Part shown: positions 21,434-32,865 of the stretch, piece by piece
Layout of the letters: every line of letters starts with the position of its first letter
How positions within the stretch are numbered: position 1 is the stretch's first letter
DNA from: Neoceratodus forsteri
Lineage: Eukaryota; Chordata; Ceratodontiformes; Ceratodontidae
Assembly (NCBI GenBank): GCA_016271365.2
Contig: CM028130.1
Span: 468,133,501-468,197,500 of the forward strand
Reading direction: 5' to 3'
Length of the DNA stretch: 64,000 nt
Notes under the pieces: generated by a model
What the model was told of the DNA's origin: nothing
Databases searched by the model: none
The model's input: the letters and a program-made list of their open reading frames with translations, nothing else
Translations under genes and position numbers: made by a program

Positions 21434-22296
21434 CTAGTAACGGGAGTCACCAAAGTCAAACAAGTCGGGCGACACTCGATCAGTCACTCCAGAGGGCTTG
21501 TTACTAGGTAGCACTGCAGTGTCTGCACAGTGTATGATAGCTAGGGTGCAGCATCTATTCATCCTAATTTCTCGATCTGACACATTGTGGACCTGGATCA
21601 TTACCCATCGAGCATAGGCATGGGCACAAATGGGTAAGATACTGGGCTTAATCAGCAACCCTTCTGGCAATTTTCCATCACCTGGCGCATCCAGCATGAG
21701 TATCTTATTCTTGACATCTTTCTGTAAGCAGACCTCCCCTTGTAAGGTCCACTGAGTGTTGGGGGCCAGGATCATTGACTCAGAATCCTTCTTCTATACC
21801 ACCCAACTGATTCATCTTGATCCACCTCTTCGGCATTCTGCCATGACTCATACATCCTCTTAATCAATGCAGGAATCCTCACAGCCCTACTAGTTTGTTG
21901 CCCCTGTTTCTCATAGCATAGCTGCACCAATCTCCTGAACATATGAACATTTGTCCCAGTTAGTAGAAGAACCCCATTGTACAGTCCAGTAGGGGGACAA
22001 ACCAAAGCCAAGGTCTCCACTTGCTCCGCCACTGCAGCCACGGAAGTAGGGAAAGACAACCAAATCCTGATATACCCAGAGTAGGGGTAGGCCTTTTCAC
22101 TCAACCCCCAGACATGCAGTCCTTCCAAACGCTGTAGGGGCACATCAGGCAAGTGCTTCCGATACCAGTCTTGAAACATTATAGCTACTTGGGAGCCACT
22201 GTCGAGCACAGCCCTGGTAGACACCCCATTCACCTTCACTGTTGTCTCCATGTAGGGACCCACCACTTCAGACCATTTAGGTGGCACTGATGTCAA
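21434..22296 (-). pseudogene. Gypsy aspartic protease and linker
   Basis: 22,296-21,772 carries VNGVSTRAVLDSGSQVAIMF, the retropepsin D-S-G active site, and further down GVLLLTGTNVHMF. 21,775-21,434 continues the linker to RT in another frame. Retropepsins mature Gag and Pol and act as dimers. The active-site triad is intact; the break at about 21,772 is a stop. Confidence 0.85.
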
Positions 22297-22299
22297 TGT

Positions 22300-23965
22300 T
22301 GATCTGGCATTGGTTTTGGTAGCATAGCTTTTCCAAACAGTTCCCCCTGGTGGTTGATTATTATTTAGTCAAATCACAGCTAATAACAGGGCAATGACCC
22401 TCCTCAAATTCTACAGTGCATGGCAGAAGAAACAGGTGTGTCCATCCTCTCCACATTGATATCAAAAAGTAGGCTCTCAGTGATCTCGTGGGGTTCGTGG
22501 GCCATCTCTCGACTTGCATACCATGGGGGTATTGGGTGGCTCATCTTTGGCTCGCACTCTGAGTCCTTGATCCCCGGACCTCAACCAGGGTGAGGATTTG
22601 GTGTGATTTGCAACAAGTCCCCCACTACAGCTCTCAGCTCTTGCACTTCTTCCAGTAGGTTACCCTCAGTCTGGGGTTCTGGAGAAACAACATGCACTCC
22701 CACTCCACCTTTAGCCTCAGGGGTGCCTGATACAAGTCATGTTCTCTGGCTGCTTCAGTCAACTCTTTAATTAGCTCTTTCAGCTGTTGGGCCTCATTCG
22801 AGCCACTCCTCTCTGGGGCCGGGCAGGTACCAACATCCCAGCATAGGGCTACCAGCCCTCTTCATCAGTCTCAATCTCATGAATTTCCTTTATAAGACGA
22901 CAGTACTCAGGAGGGTTATCCTTCCTGTCTTGTAACTTGAGTTTCAATATCATTTCACTAGAATGTCTGGCTGACTTTAGGATATGGTCTAATCTGACCT
23001 GGTTCAGTTCATTTGCAGGTACTCCCCTTTTCTGTGGTCCCTCTGCAGAGCCCTCTCAATCCTGGTAACAAAGGAAGACAATTTCTCATTTTTCCACTGA
23101 TTGGCTGACTTGAACTTCCACAACAAGTCATCCCCCGACTCAGTACTGCCAAACATTCCATCCAGTGTTGATAGATATTCAGCTGCCGTAGCCTCTGGGC
23201 TAGTTGCTCACAGGAAATGGATGACCTCCAGTGCAGGGCCCCTCAAACTCTCCAGCAGCCTCTTTCTCTTTTCCCCCTCTGAACATTGCCATTCTTGTAC
23301 TAAGGGAGTAGCACAGTCCATCCACGTTTCCAAGTCGTCCTCCCCTGTGGGCACTGGGACTGTGCCTGAAAAGAGTCTGAGCTTTTGGTAAGAATCCAAC
23401 TGTATCGAGGGAATTACTATGGGGAAGGGGGGCTACAGGAGAACTCTTGGGAGAAGCTGGGGAGGTGGCTGGGGATGCAGAGCCGTGTGTTCCCCTGAAA
23501 GGTCTAGCACCTTTATGAGCTCTTGGGTAGTTCATCCTTCAGACACTAATAATTTGAGCAACTTATCCTTAAACCCTTCTATACAGGGGGACCCACCCGG
23601 GGTAGTCGGATCACTGTGCAGGTGAATGACCCTCCACCCCTTCTGGGTACCTTCCGGCAGAATAACAGGGGGTATCTTCTCTGGATCTATTGGGGAGCTA
23701 CAGGAGAGCGACACTATCATAGTCTGTTCAAACAAATCTGCATCTCTCACCTTCACCTCTACTTTGCCCAAACCATAAACATGTTCCACAGTGGCTACAA
23801 TATCAGCATTAGTAATCCCTAATGGGACATCCAGTAACAGGAGAGCCTGTCAGGGGTCTAACCTCTCAGCCTCACTCCACCCCATCATTCGGTGCACTAA
23901 CAGTTTATGGGGGCAATTTTCAGCTTGGGGATAGTAAGAGCCTCCATTTTCTCCCCAAAACTAAA
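22300..23965 (-). pseudogene. PNMA-type Gag with zinc knuckle
   Basis: Gag forms the particle and binds RNA. In order on the minus strand: an N-terminal RRM-like region (23,900-23,532; GITNADIVATVEHVYGLGKV, IPPVILPEGTQKGW), the capsid N-lobe (23,399-23,208; LRLFSGTVPVPTGEDDLETW, KRLLESLRGPALEVI), the capsid C-lobe (about 23,195-23,000; AAEYLSTLDGMFGSTESGDD, KLSSFVTRIERAL), and a CCHC zinc knuckle near 22,440-22,480 (YQCGEDGHTCFFC) whose first Cys position carries TGA. These match the PNMA-family Gag fold used by some vertebrate Gypsy elements. Stops (near 23,850 and 23,205) and frameshifts break it. Confidence 0.85.
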
Positions 23966-24028
23966 CATATCAGGGTAACTTCCTCCCTTGGCCACTAGAG
24001 GATGTTAATCCCAGCGGTGCCTGCAAGA

Positions 24029-24480
24029 TGTAACCCCTAGGTGGCCTTATCCCAAGGGCTACTACCCCTGCCTGCTTGGCTAGTAGCAGGTTAAGGGGCC
24101 TAGGTTCAGTGACAGGTGCCTCCACCCAAAGGTCAGGGTTGATATTAGTCTGACTAACCAGGCCACCGACCTCTGGGACACTGTGATCCCCCCTTGTCTC
24201 CTACTAGTGGCCCACACAGTACACAATGTTTACCTTCCCAATTCCCCTGATAGACTTTATACATACACCTATGTCTGGCACTCACCCCCAGGACTGGTTC
24301 CTTTTGCTTGGCTCTGGGGACCCCCTGAAAAATAAGGTGATGCAAGACAAAAAGCAACCATACAATACCTTAGGCTTAAACTGACACCATAGTCAATGTA
24401 AATTGCAGAAAAAAGTAGATCTGATTTATTCAGGGGGCGATAACAAGGATGGGGGGTAATCAGGTTAATTGGCTTAATCA

Positions 24481-24522
<42 letters not shown>

Positions 24523-24546
24523 CACAGCTGTGCATGCAGTCAGAGG
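24029..24546 (-). repeat. Gypsy 5' LTR, first part
   Basis: Begins (plus strand) TGTAACCCCTAGG and aligns with 15,482 onward of the other LTR until 'gtgcatgcagtcagag', where the L2 starts. Contains an (AT)n microsatellite at about 24,483-24,516 that is much shorter in the other LTR. Confidence 0.92.
24483..24516. repeat. (TA)n microsatellite in the LTR
   Basis: About 17 TA units. The equivalent site in the other LTR (near 15,940) has only a few, so the tract grew after integration. Confidence 0.95.
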
Positions 24547-25180
24547 GGGGCAACATGGTGACCATGCTGGGTCAGCCTCTGTTCTAGCTCCATTTTTGTT
24601 TTGTTTTAACTTTATTCTAACTCCTATGCAGTCATTTTTAACTGTTTTAAACAAGTTTTTGTTTGTTTTTTTAGTTTACAATAGTTATTTAGTTATATAG
24701 TTTTCGGTAAATGTTACCAGTTTCATATTTGCTGGTAGCATTGGGTCCGAATTGTTACGGTGATGTGGCAGTGCTGGAATATGCTTTCTACTGTGTGATC
24801 CTGGTTGCCCCCGATTTTACTCTCCGTTAGCGTTGAGAGTTACGCTTGCAGCCATGTTTGTGGTGTTCTCTCGGGGGATTACTAGAAGGCCTGTTACCAG
24901 GAACGTTGGACCTTTCTGACTGCAGCATTTGCCAAGGGATTTATTTTGGAGCTTTCTTTTCTTTGGAGAACATTTGGATCCAGCCCTCGTATAAGCTGGC
25001 TACTGGAATTTGTTGTTTGGATCTGTTTTGTTGCAGCTCAGTGTGACCCGGAGTTGGAGACTGGGACTTCGAGACTGGGTTCTTTCCTTGGAGACTTGGC
25101 GGTTTTCACTTCTGGGCTCTGTGGACTATTGCATCTTCCGTGCCGTCTCTCTGGAGTGGGTGAGCCTGTCAGACTTTGAT

Positions 25181-25605
25181 CTGAACCCAGGGTAGTTTGC
25201 TGAGGTGGTTGGCTGGGGCAGACTGGGGGTGGTGCTGTCGGAGGACAGGCCCCAGTGTGCCCATGGTTTTTGGGCTTTATAGTGGGCAAGCTGGAGAGTC
25301 TGCTCGCGTGGTTTCCAGTTACTGCCTGATTTCCTCTGTGGCCCCTTGGGGGACGACCGGGGGGAGATTCTCTGCTATGTTTAAAGCACTGGCCTGAACC
25401 CAGGGTGGTTTATTGGGGCAGACAGCCGCTACGGGAGATTGGGAGTGTGCTGTCGGAGGACAGGCCCCAGTGTGCCCGTAGTTTCTGGGTTTTCGTGGTT
25501 GTAGGCTGGAGAACCTGCTCACGTAGATCCAGTTGCTGGCTGACTTCCCTAGTGACACCTTGGGGGATGACCTAAGGGAGAGTCTTTTTCTTGTTGGCTG
25601 GTCGA
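25181..25605 (+). repeat. ~213-bp tandem repeat in the L2 leader
   Basis: Two units starting at 'ctgaacccagggt' (25,181 and 25,394). Both contain tgctgtcggaggacaggcc, ccagtgtgccc and a gatgac/gacgacc block. The position in the 5' UTR resembles promoter monomers of other LINEs; promoter function is inference. Confidence 0.75.
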
Positions 25606-25619
25606 TTGAGCCCCCCAAG

Positions 25620-26520
25620 CGGCTGGAATAAATCCTGAGGACTGGAAGGTGATCTGTTAACTACAGTGAAGGTTTTGCTTTCTCTATATGGAGTATATGG
25701 AACAGCTATAAATTTAATTCTCACTCGATTACTATCTAGGTCAGATTGTTCCTTTTTCTTCCCCCTTATATATTTCAGTGAAGCAGTGAGAGGGCTTCAT
25801 TTTTTATTCAAGATCTGACTGTATGACTGTTTATTCTGCCTATGTGAGAGATAGGCTTTGGGACAGATTCCTCAGGGGTGAGAGCTCTCAGGGTTTCTCA
25901 CTGTTCTTGTTCTTAGTAGAGTATAAGTCGGAAGAAACTGTGACGCTGTGTCCTAACTACTATAATTTTTTCCTGAGGAGTTTAAAACCTGCCCAGACTG
26001 TTTAAGACTTTCTCTGAGGAGTTTGCTAAAGAGTAATAGATAATTGTTTTATTTAGGTTTTTTCTTTTCTTTTCATTTTATGTTAAAAAGTGGGAAGCAA
26101 GGTTGCTGTTTAAGATATTTAAATTAGTTTATGGTTTTGATAGTATTTAAATGAAATTGGTTGATTAAAATTGTTTTTAAATATTCTGGCGGCATGTGTT
26201 GGGACCGGGCTTCCATGGGCAGGTGCTATTCCCCCTCTAGGCTGAGGGACCCGCACCCTTTCAACAGCCCCTCATTGCAACCCGAGGTATACAGGCGTTG
26301 TCATGCCTTGGGGATTGCACGGAGGAGGAGGAGAGGGAGGGGGATTCCCCGGCTGCGAGGGAGGGAGCAGAGTGGATGAATAGGGGTGGTGGGGTTAGGG
26401 AGATGCCCTGGGGCAAAATGGGCCCAGGATAGGGGAGTGCGATGCCTGGTTCCCATACCCAAGAGCTCCACTGAGAGTGGGCAAGTAGCCCGCTCCTCCA
26501 AGGCCTCTCATCCAACCCAG
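25620..26520 (+). other. L2 leader / ORF1 region, nothing recognisable
   Basis: Continuous with the L2 on both sides. The T-rich stretch 25,700-26,180 has no long frame with family features. The last part (26,440-26,520) is shared with the fragment at about 62,420-62,510, which confirms it belongs to the L2. Confidence 0.5.
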
Positions 26521-27390
26521 GCGGTATTATGCAATGCCAGGTCTATAAAAAACATGACAGCAATTATTGCTGATCTTGTTGAGTCATCTGACCTGACTTG
26601 CATTACTGAGACCTGGCTGGATGAAAATGCTGGTCCCATATTGGAGTCAGCTGTTCCAGCTGGGTACTCAGTAATACATCGCCCGAGGTTGGATCGTGGG
26701 GGGTCACTATTTGTTTTAAATCGGAATTGGGTCTTGTGGAGGTTCCAGTGGTGTCCCCTAGATCCTTTGAGCGTGTCATAGGAGCAGGTGTGGGCTGCAG
26801 AATCTTGCTCGTCTACCGTCCACCCAGTGATGAGAACGTTTTTCTGCAGGAAGTCGCAGACTTCATTGTCGACCTGGTGTTGGAGCCCTCCAGGTGGTTG
26901 GTCCTGGGGGACTTCAATGCCTGGCTCGACAATGAACTCTTGCATTTTGGTCAAGACTTCCCCCAATTGATGATTTCATTGGGCTTCACACAGGTGGTTA
27001 CCACTGCTACCCATATTCAAGGTCACTCTCTGGATCTGGTGTTCACCCTGGGGATGGAGATCACGGAACTGGTAGTGGAACCAGTTGGGTGGTCGGACCA
27101 TCACTCCATAAGGTTCAATTTCACGGCCCCCCCTTATGAGACCTACCCCTCTAGAGATGGTCTAGTACCGCCCTTGGAGGGGAGTTACCCCTGAGGGTCT
27201 GATGGCGGTGCTGGACCTATCGCGTTGGCAAATGGAGTGCATGGAACCAGATGCCTTAGTAGTGCACTATAATAATATGGTGCTGAGGGCACTGGATTCC
27301 ATAGCACCTGTACATGTTTGCCCCCTCTCTCTTCACCCTCGGTCCCCTTGGTTTGATGGGACATTGAGGGAGTTGAGGAGAGTGGGGTGA
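26521..27390 (+). pseudogene. L2 APE-type endonuclease domain
   Basis: Nicks target DNA to prime reverse transcription. Motifs in order: AVLCNARSIKN (Asn), TCITETWLDEN (Glu), VGCRILLVYRPPSDE, WLVLGDFNAWLD (Asp/Asn), HSLDLVFTLG and WSDHHSIRF (Asp/His). All catalytic residues are visible. One frameshift near 26,725-26,780 separates the first two motifs from the rest, and stops occur near 27,194 and 27,388. Confidence 0.88.
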
Positions 27391-27439
27391 AGACTGGAAC
27401 ATTGTTGGCGGAAATCCGGCCTGGAAGGTGACAGACTTA

Positions 27440-29310
27440 TATTGATGGCCCGTTATGTGGACTATCAATCAGAAATCTCCCATAAGAAGGCAGAGTTCCT
27501 GTCCAGGGAGATAGCTGCATCAAAAAACCGACCTGCTCAGCTTTTCCAGACCGTCGACAGACTGTGCAATCCAGCCTGTCTGCGGGGTTGGAGAGCTTTT
27601 TCACAAATACAGTGCGATGAGTTTGCTCAGTTCTTTGATGATAAGGTGTCATTGATCAGGTCGGAGATCCGCAGTACATGTTCAAATGAGCATTGCAGCG
27701 ATTGATGTGGGGTTACATGCACTCGGTCTACCTGGACAGATTTTGACCAGCCAGCGATCATGGATATCATGAAGATTGTCCAGGGCTTACGACCGACTTG
27801 CTGTAGTATGGATCCTGGTCCCAAGCACTTCCTTGTGGGGTGCATGGATGTGATTGGACCAGTCCTTGAGAAAATAGTCTGGGGCTGTTTGGACCAAGGG
27901 GTGCTTCCAGAGTCTTTAAATGAGGCTGCTGTTACACCCCTTTTGAAGAAATCTTCCCTTGACCCTGACTGTCTCGCTAACTACAGACCAATCTTTAACC
28001 TGCCCTTTTTGGGCAAGGTTATTGAGAAAGTAGTCACGTTGCAGCTCGATGACTTTCTTACCACCCATGAGGTCTATGATCCTCTCCAGTCCAGTTTTAG
28101 GAATAGGCATAGTACCGAGACAGCATTAGTTCGGGTACTTAATGATCTCCTAATAGCGAGAGATCAGAGGAGCTGTTCAATCTTGGTTCTCCTTGATCTC
28201 TCTGCAGAATTTGACACTGCAGACCATGGGATGTTGCTGGATCACTTGCGGCTACTCTGCAGACTGTCGGGGACAGTCCTCAGATGGTTCTACTCTTTCC
28301 TCACAGGCAGAAGTCAGAGGGTAGTTTCAGGGACTTTTTCTTCTGCTCCCTTTGCTCTGTCCTGCGGGGTGCTGCAAGGCTCTGTGCTTCCCCCGTGTTG
28401 TTCTCAGTGTATATGCTGGCGTTGGGAGACATTATAAGGCACTATGGGCTGAGTTTTCACTGTTACGCAGATGATACTCAGCTCTATATATCCTTTGTAC
28501 CCAAACAGAATGACGGATTATCAGTCTTTAACAACTGCCTCACTGAGATTCAGGACTGGATGAGTGTGAACTGGTTGAAACTGAATCCGGATAAGACTGA
28601 GGTGTTGGTTGTGGACCTGGGTCACCGTATAGAGAAGTTGACTCCTGGGTCTCCCTCTGATCTTTTATTAGGTGGCTAACCAGTTGAGACCTTCTGAACA
28701 GGTGCGAAATCTGGGCATAATTTTTGACAGTGAGCTGACACTGAAGACACAGGTATCAGCCACTGTCAGGTCTTCCTTTTACCATCTGAGGAATATCGCC
28801 CGGGTAAAACACCTTGTTCCGCACGATGACCTTCCTGTGTTGGTCCACGCTTTTGTTTTCTTGCGTCTTGATTACTGTAATGCTCTATATCTAGGGTTGC
28901 CGGGGGTGGATCTCCATCGCCTGCAGCTGGTGCAGAACGCTGCAGCCAGGTTGTTGACTGGGTTACCAAGAACTTGCCATATCACACCTGTGCTGCACAA
29001 ACTGCACTGGCTGCCAGTGCAGTGGAGAATCACCTTTGAGGTCGCGTTGCTGACCTATAAGACCCTACACGGTCAGGAACTGGGCTACTTGCAAGATCTC
29101 CTTCATCCCTACCGCCCTCTCCACCCACTCTGCTCCACTGACGAGGGATTGCTAGAGATTCCCAGGGTTCGTCTTAGTCATCTGGGACCAGGGCTTTTTC
29201 TTTTATGGCCCCAACCCTGTGGAATTTTCTACCTCGTCAGATTAGAGAGTGCCTGTCCGTGGAATCATTTAAGATGTCTCTGAAAAGTCACTTATTTGCA
29301 TTAGCATTTG
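27440..29310 (+). pseudogene. L2 reverse transcriptase and C-terminal domain
   Basis: 27,442-27,705 is the linker; 27,760-28,437 holds the fingers and palm A (NYRPIFNLPFLGKVIEKVV, LLDLSAEFDTADH, YSFLTGRSQRV, GVLQGSVLPP). After a frameshift 28,284-28,679 gives HCYADDTQLYISF, the catalytic YADD box, and NWLKLNPDKTEVLVVD. 28,672-29,283 gives VRNLGIIFDSEL, LDYCNALYLGLPG, LQLVQNAAARLLTGLPRTC and LHWLPVQWRI. Few lesions, so this is the youngest-looking L2 here, but it has a TGA at 27,703-27,705 and two frameshifts. Confidence 0.88.
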
Positions 29311-29415
29311 AATAAGTCTATGACTGTTTTTACTGTTTTTATGTCATTATTTATTATGGTTGTTGATATATTGAAAAGTGCTCTATAAATAAAATGTGAT
29401 TTGATTTTGATTTGA

Positions 29416-30815
29416 GAGTCCTTATCAGTCACAAACTCTGGGTACCCAGGATGGAGAAGAGGCTAGCCAGGACCGTTGCCCGGGGTAGGCCGTTGCAGCT
29501 GGTAGGGGCCCTGTGAGAAAAAGAAATAACATTCACACTCCCTGATTGTAATCCAGAGCTGGAGGGCTCAGTTTGTAGAAACAACACAACAAAATAATCA
29601 GATAACACACTTGTGATTTAAAAGATATGTTGCAGGGAGCTACCCTGTTTGTTACTCATGATACCGAAAGCTGAACACAGGATGGACGATGGTCGAGACT
29701 ATAGCTGTTTTTTCTGGATTGCCAGAAGAAGCATGGTAGGGAGACAAGGCCCTCATAGCTGGGTCTAATGGCATTGGGTAGCCGCGGATTCAGTCCATTT
29801 AGAACTGGGTATAATGTCCAGCCCTCAGCACCCACTCAGCTTGGGGGAATACTAGATCGCGACCCCCCTCCAGTTCACAGCACATTTACATGTAATTAAA
29901 ATTATTGTACCAGGCAGACAGCTCCTCAACCCCAATCGCAAAGTCACTGCTAAACCCGGGAGTGCAAAGGTAGCTAAAGTTCCTAACAGGCCAATCGCAC
30001 TTAGCAAAATCTTCAGTCTTCTACAGGTTAAGCCCGGTCCCAATACGGTAGTTTGCTTCACAGCACACAGATCGGATTCAGTCCGAACCAATTCTCCTTA
30101 GGCAGAAAACGGCAAGCAGGCCTGGATTCAGGCCTTACACAGTTCTCCCATGCAAACTACTGCGCAATACAACTGCTTGAGTTATGCAAGCTCCTTCTCT
30201 CTCAACCTCCACCTCGAATCTGGCTTGCCAGCAGACAGCTCAGGGGAATACCCCAGGATCCAAGAGGTCTGATTCATCAGGTGAACTGTCAGACACAGCA
30301 ACAGCTCCCCCTCCTGATGCAAAAGGCGCCAACAGCCCAGAACTATAAATCCCAACTGGTAATCCACATAGTCCCACTGTAGCAGGCTCCATTTCAGAGT
30401 CCTAAAGGACTGATTGGTCCAGTTCAGCAGTTCGGGACCAAAATGGTGGAGCCTAACCGAATAGTCCTTGCTGCAAATAAGGCAGGTTAGACAAACCACA
30501 TTATTATGATTACTCTAAGTGGTCACAAACCATTAGTTACATTTTTCAGCAGGGCTCCCTCTGCACTAGTAGTGATGGCAGAAACGGAGCGAATATTCAG
30601 CAGCCCAGGCGGGACTCAGGCAAAGAAACACACAGTCCCCCTTCTTGATTAATTGTGACTGCAACAGGCAGCCCTTAAAGGGACAGCACATGGAGGCCAC
30701 ACAGGCACTCACAGGCAATACTTTTAGCCGTTAAACGCAGGACACCAGCCTGGCCACGAGCATTAGGGCAAGCTCACGGAATCCTGTTTGGAAACCCCAT
30801 TTGTAGGGGGTCACA
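29416..30815 (-). repeat. Gypsy 5' LTR, second part
   Basis: Resumes the LTR exactly where the first part stopped and ends (plus strand) '...gtagggggtcaca' at 30,815. With 24,029-24,546 the LTR is about 1,918 bp, matching the other LTR (1,899 bp). Confidence 0.92.
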
Positions 30816-31800
30816 TTGTCACATGTCCGTGGTAGTATAGTACTTCCACAGGTAATTGAGATACTGCCTCATATCTCAGGTCATCTAGTGCTTCCACAGA
30901 TACTTGAGGTACTGTCACATGTTCCTAGTAGTCTAGTGCTCCCCCAGATCACTGAAATGCTGTCACATGCCTCTGGTAATCTAATGCTTCCACAGATCCC
31001 TGATATGCTGTCACATGTCCCTTGTAATCTGGTGCTGCCCAGATCATTGAGCTACTGCCACATGCCCCTGATAGTCTAGTACTCCACCAGATCTCTGAGA
31101 TACTGTCACATGTCCCTGGTAGAGTAGTGCTCCCCCAGATACACGAGATACTGTCACATGTCCCTGGTAGAGTAGTGCTCCCCCAGATACACGAGATACT
31201 GTCACATGTCCCTGGTAGGCTACTGCTCTCCCAGATACCTGAGACACTGTCACATGTCCCTGGTAGTCTAGTGCTCCCCCAGATCACTGAAATAGTCACA
31301 TGTCTATGATAATCTAGTGTTCCCCAGATCCCTGAGTTACTGTCATATGCACCTGGTAGTCTACTACTCCCCCAGCTCTCTAAGATACTGTCACATGTTC
31401 CTGGTAGTCTAGTGCTTCCCCAGATCCCTGAGATACTGTCACACGTCCCTGGTGGAGTAGTGCTCCCCCAGATACATAAGATACTGTCACATGTCCCTGG
31501 TAGTCTAGTGCTCTCCCAGATACCTGAGACACTGTCACATGTCCCTGGTAGTCTAGTGCTCCCCCAGATCCCTGAAATACTGTCACATGCCCATGATAAT
31601 CTAGTGTTCCCCAGATCCCTGAGTTACTGTCATATGCACCTGGTAGTCTAGTACTCCCCCAGATCTCTGAGATACTGTCACATGTCCCTGGTAGTCTAGT
31701 GCTTCCCCATATCCCTGAGATACTGTCACATGTCCCTTGTAACCTACTGCTCCCCAGACCTCTGAGATACTTTCACAGGTCCCTGGTAGTCTAGTATTCC
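30816..31800. repeat. 48-bp satellite array, block B
   Basis: About 20 units of the same satellite as block A, in phase with its broken last unit. Some neighbouring units are nearly identical (for example 31,120-31,220), so homogenisation has acted locally. Ends at the PLE insertion. Confidence 0.95.
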
Positions 31801-32492
31801 TAAAAAGCAAAACACTGCACTCGAGAATCCGCGCTTAAAGCAAAGTGCACAGTTTATTAACAAGGAGCCCAGCACACTACTACATGCCCCAGCGCTTTGA
31901 CCCAAATCTGGGTCTTCCTAAGACAGCAAATCTGAGGGACACACAAAGTTCCATTTATCCAGCCTGTCTTAAGGTGACATACACTAAAAGTGAAACTTTC
32001 ATAAAAACTAAAATTACAAGAAAACAAAATTAAGACATAAAATCTTCATCTTTCAAAAGTTACACAATCAGGTCACATAATCTCAGTTCATGTCTTACAT
32101 CTTTCAAAAGTATTTCACATTTTAGAAAGACAAAAATGGTGACAGGGTTCAATAGGATCATTCAAAGTTAACTATACAAATAGATGGAAATTGCGCTAGC
32201 ACCACACATGCTAAAATTCATCCAGTACTACATTTGTATTGAAGTAATACCAACATTTTTACAATGAGAATCATACCTACTTTCTTGTTAAATTATGTAC
32301 TGGAGGTCACATAATAAGCAAAAGGTCAATTTTAAATATGCAGTGCAAACTTGCTCCAATTACAACTAAATATGTCTAGGATCAGAATTGGGTTAGTATT
32401 GCTAAAGGGAAACAACCTCCAGATATAATAACAGCTACTATCTGTTATGATTGGGAGGGAAGTAGTTCTGTGATGCAAATAATAAAGCTTTC
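31801..32492 (-). repeat. PLE-2 pseudo-LTR, left copy
   Basis: About 690 bp. Key shared blocks with the right copy: gcactcgagaatcc, cacagtttattaacaagga, gacccaaatctgggtctt, tccatttatccagcctgtc and cagaattgggttagtattg. Direct terminal repeats are typical of PLE copies and arise during their replication. Confidence 0.85.
31883..31922 (-). ncRNA. Hammerhead-like motif in PLE-2 left pseudo-LTR (candidate)
   Basis: On the minus strand CTTAGGAA is followed by a perfect hairpin GACCCA-GATT-TGGGTC and then AAAGCGCTGGGGC. The order core-1 / stem II / (G)AAA / stem matches hammerhead ribozymes known in PLE terminal repeats, but core 1 departs from CUGANGA and the conserved G before AAA is not clear. 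Likely a decayed ribozyme. Confidence 0.4.
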
Positions 32493-32865
32493 TCTATTAA
32501 ATCTGAGAATATTATTAAAAAAAGTAATGTTCGGCTAGGCACATTGACTTATCCTTAAGGGGCAATTGTTACCAACAAGAAAAGAAAAAGTGGAGGGGGG
32601 AGGAGAGGGGGGAGGAAAAAGGGGGATATGCAAAGGCCTTCACAATGTACTCAACAAAACTGGTTATAAAGGTAAATAGCTTTAGAGAAGGGGGTACTCA
32701 AGAAATTGGCCACTCCAAATCCAGAATTAGTGCTGGACTTCTTCTGTATTCCATGGGCTACATCATGTACTCTCATTTTCCCAATTAAAGACAATTCATG
32801 GATGGTTTGGTCCAATTTCTAAAAAAATAAAGAGACAAAACATATGTTAATACATTCCATCAGAA
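32493..32865 (-). other. PLE-2 3' UTR
   Basis: Non-coding AT-rich stretch between the pseudo-LTR and the end of the nuclease ORF, with a purine-rich run (about 32,580-32,630, 'ggaggggggaggagagggg'). No gene seen. Confidence 0.5.

Larger units (their letters stand above)
24547..29415 (+). mobile_element. Near full-length L2-family LINE inside the Gypsy 5' LTR
   Basis: Leader with a tandem repeat (25,181-25,605), endonuclease (26,521-27,200), RT (27,440-28,680) and C-terminal domain (28,672-29,310), ending in 'ataaataaaatgtgatttgattttgat' type sequence, an L2-like tail. Left LTR flank 'gcagtcagag' and right flank 'gagtcc' rejoin into the LTR sequence found intact near 15,975, so at most 3-4 bp were duplicated. 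It is the reference copy for the fragments at 1,150-2,094 and 62,385-63,735. Confidence 0.88.
15482..30815 (-). mobile_element. Ty3/Gypsy LTR retrotransposon with PNMA-type Gag, L2 nested in its 5' LTR
   Basis: Minus-strand element with two LTRs of about 1.9 kb and an internal region of about 6.65 kb. Order in its own sense: 5' LTR, Gag (PNMA-like, with zinc knuckle), protease, RT, RNase H, integrase, acidic C-terminal tail, polypurine tract, 3' LTR. LTR ends are TGTGACCCC or similar and GGGTTACA. It is flanked by TTGT (15,478-15,481 and 30,816-30,819), a 4-bp target duplication, and the 48-bp satellite continues in phase across it. A 4.87-kb L2 occupies 24,547-29,415 within the 5' LTR. Without it the element is about 10.5 kb. 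LTRs look roughly 92-94% identical by eye. Scattered stops mean this copy is not autonomous. Confidence 0.92.

Noticed and set aside
23200..23900. A host PNMA gene
   Set aside because: The PNMA-like capsid sits between Gypsy LTRs, followed by protease, RT and integrase in the right order, and has stops; it is the element's Gag.
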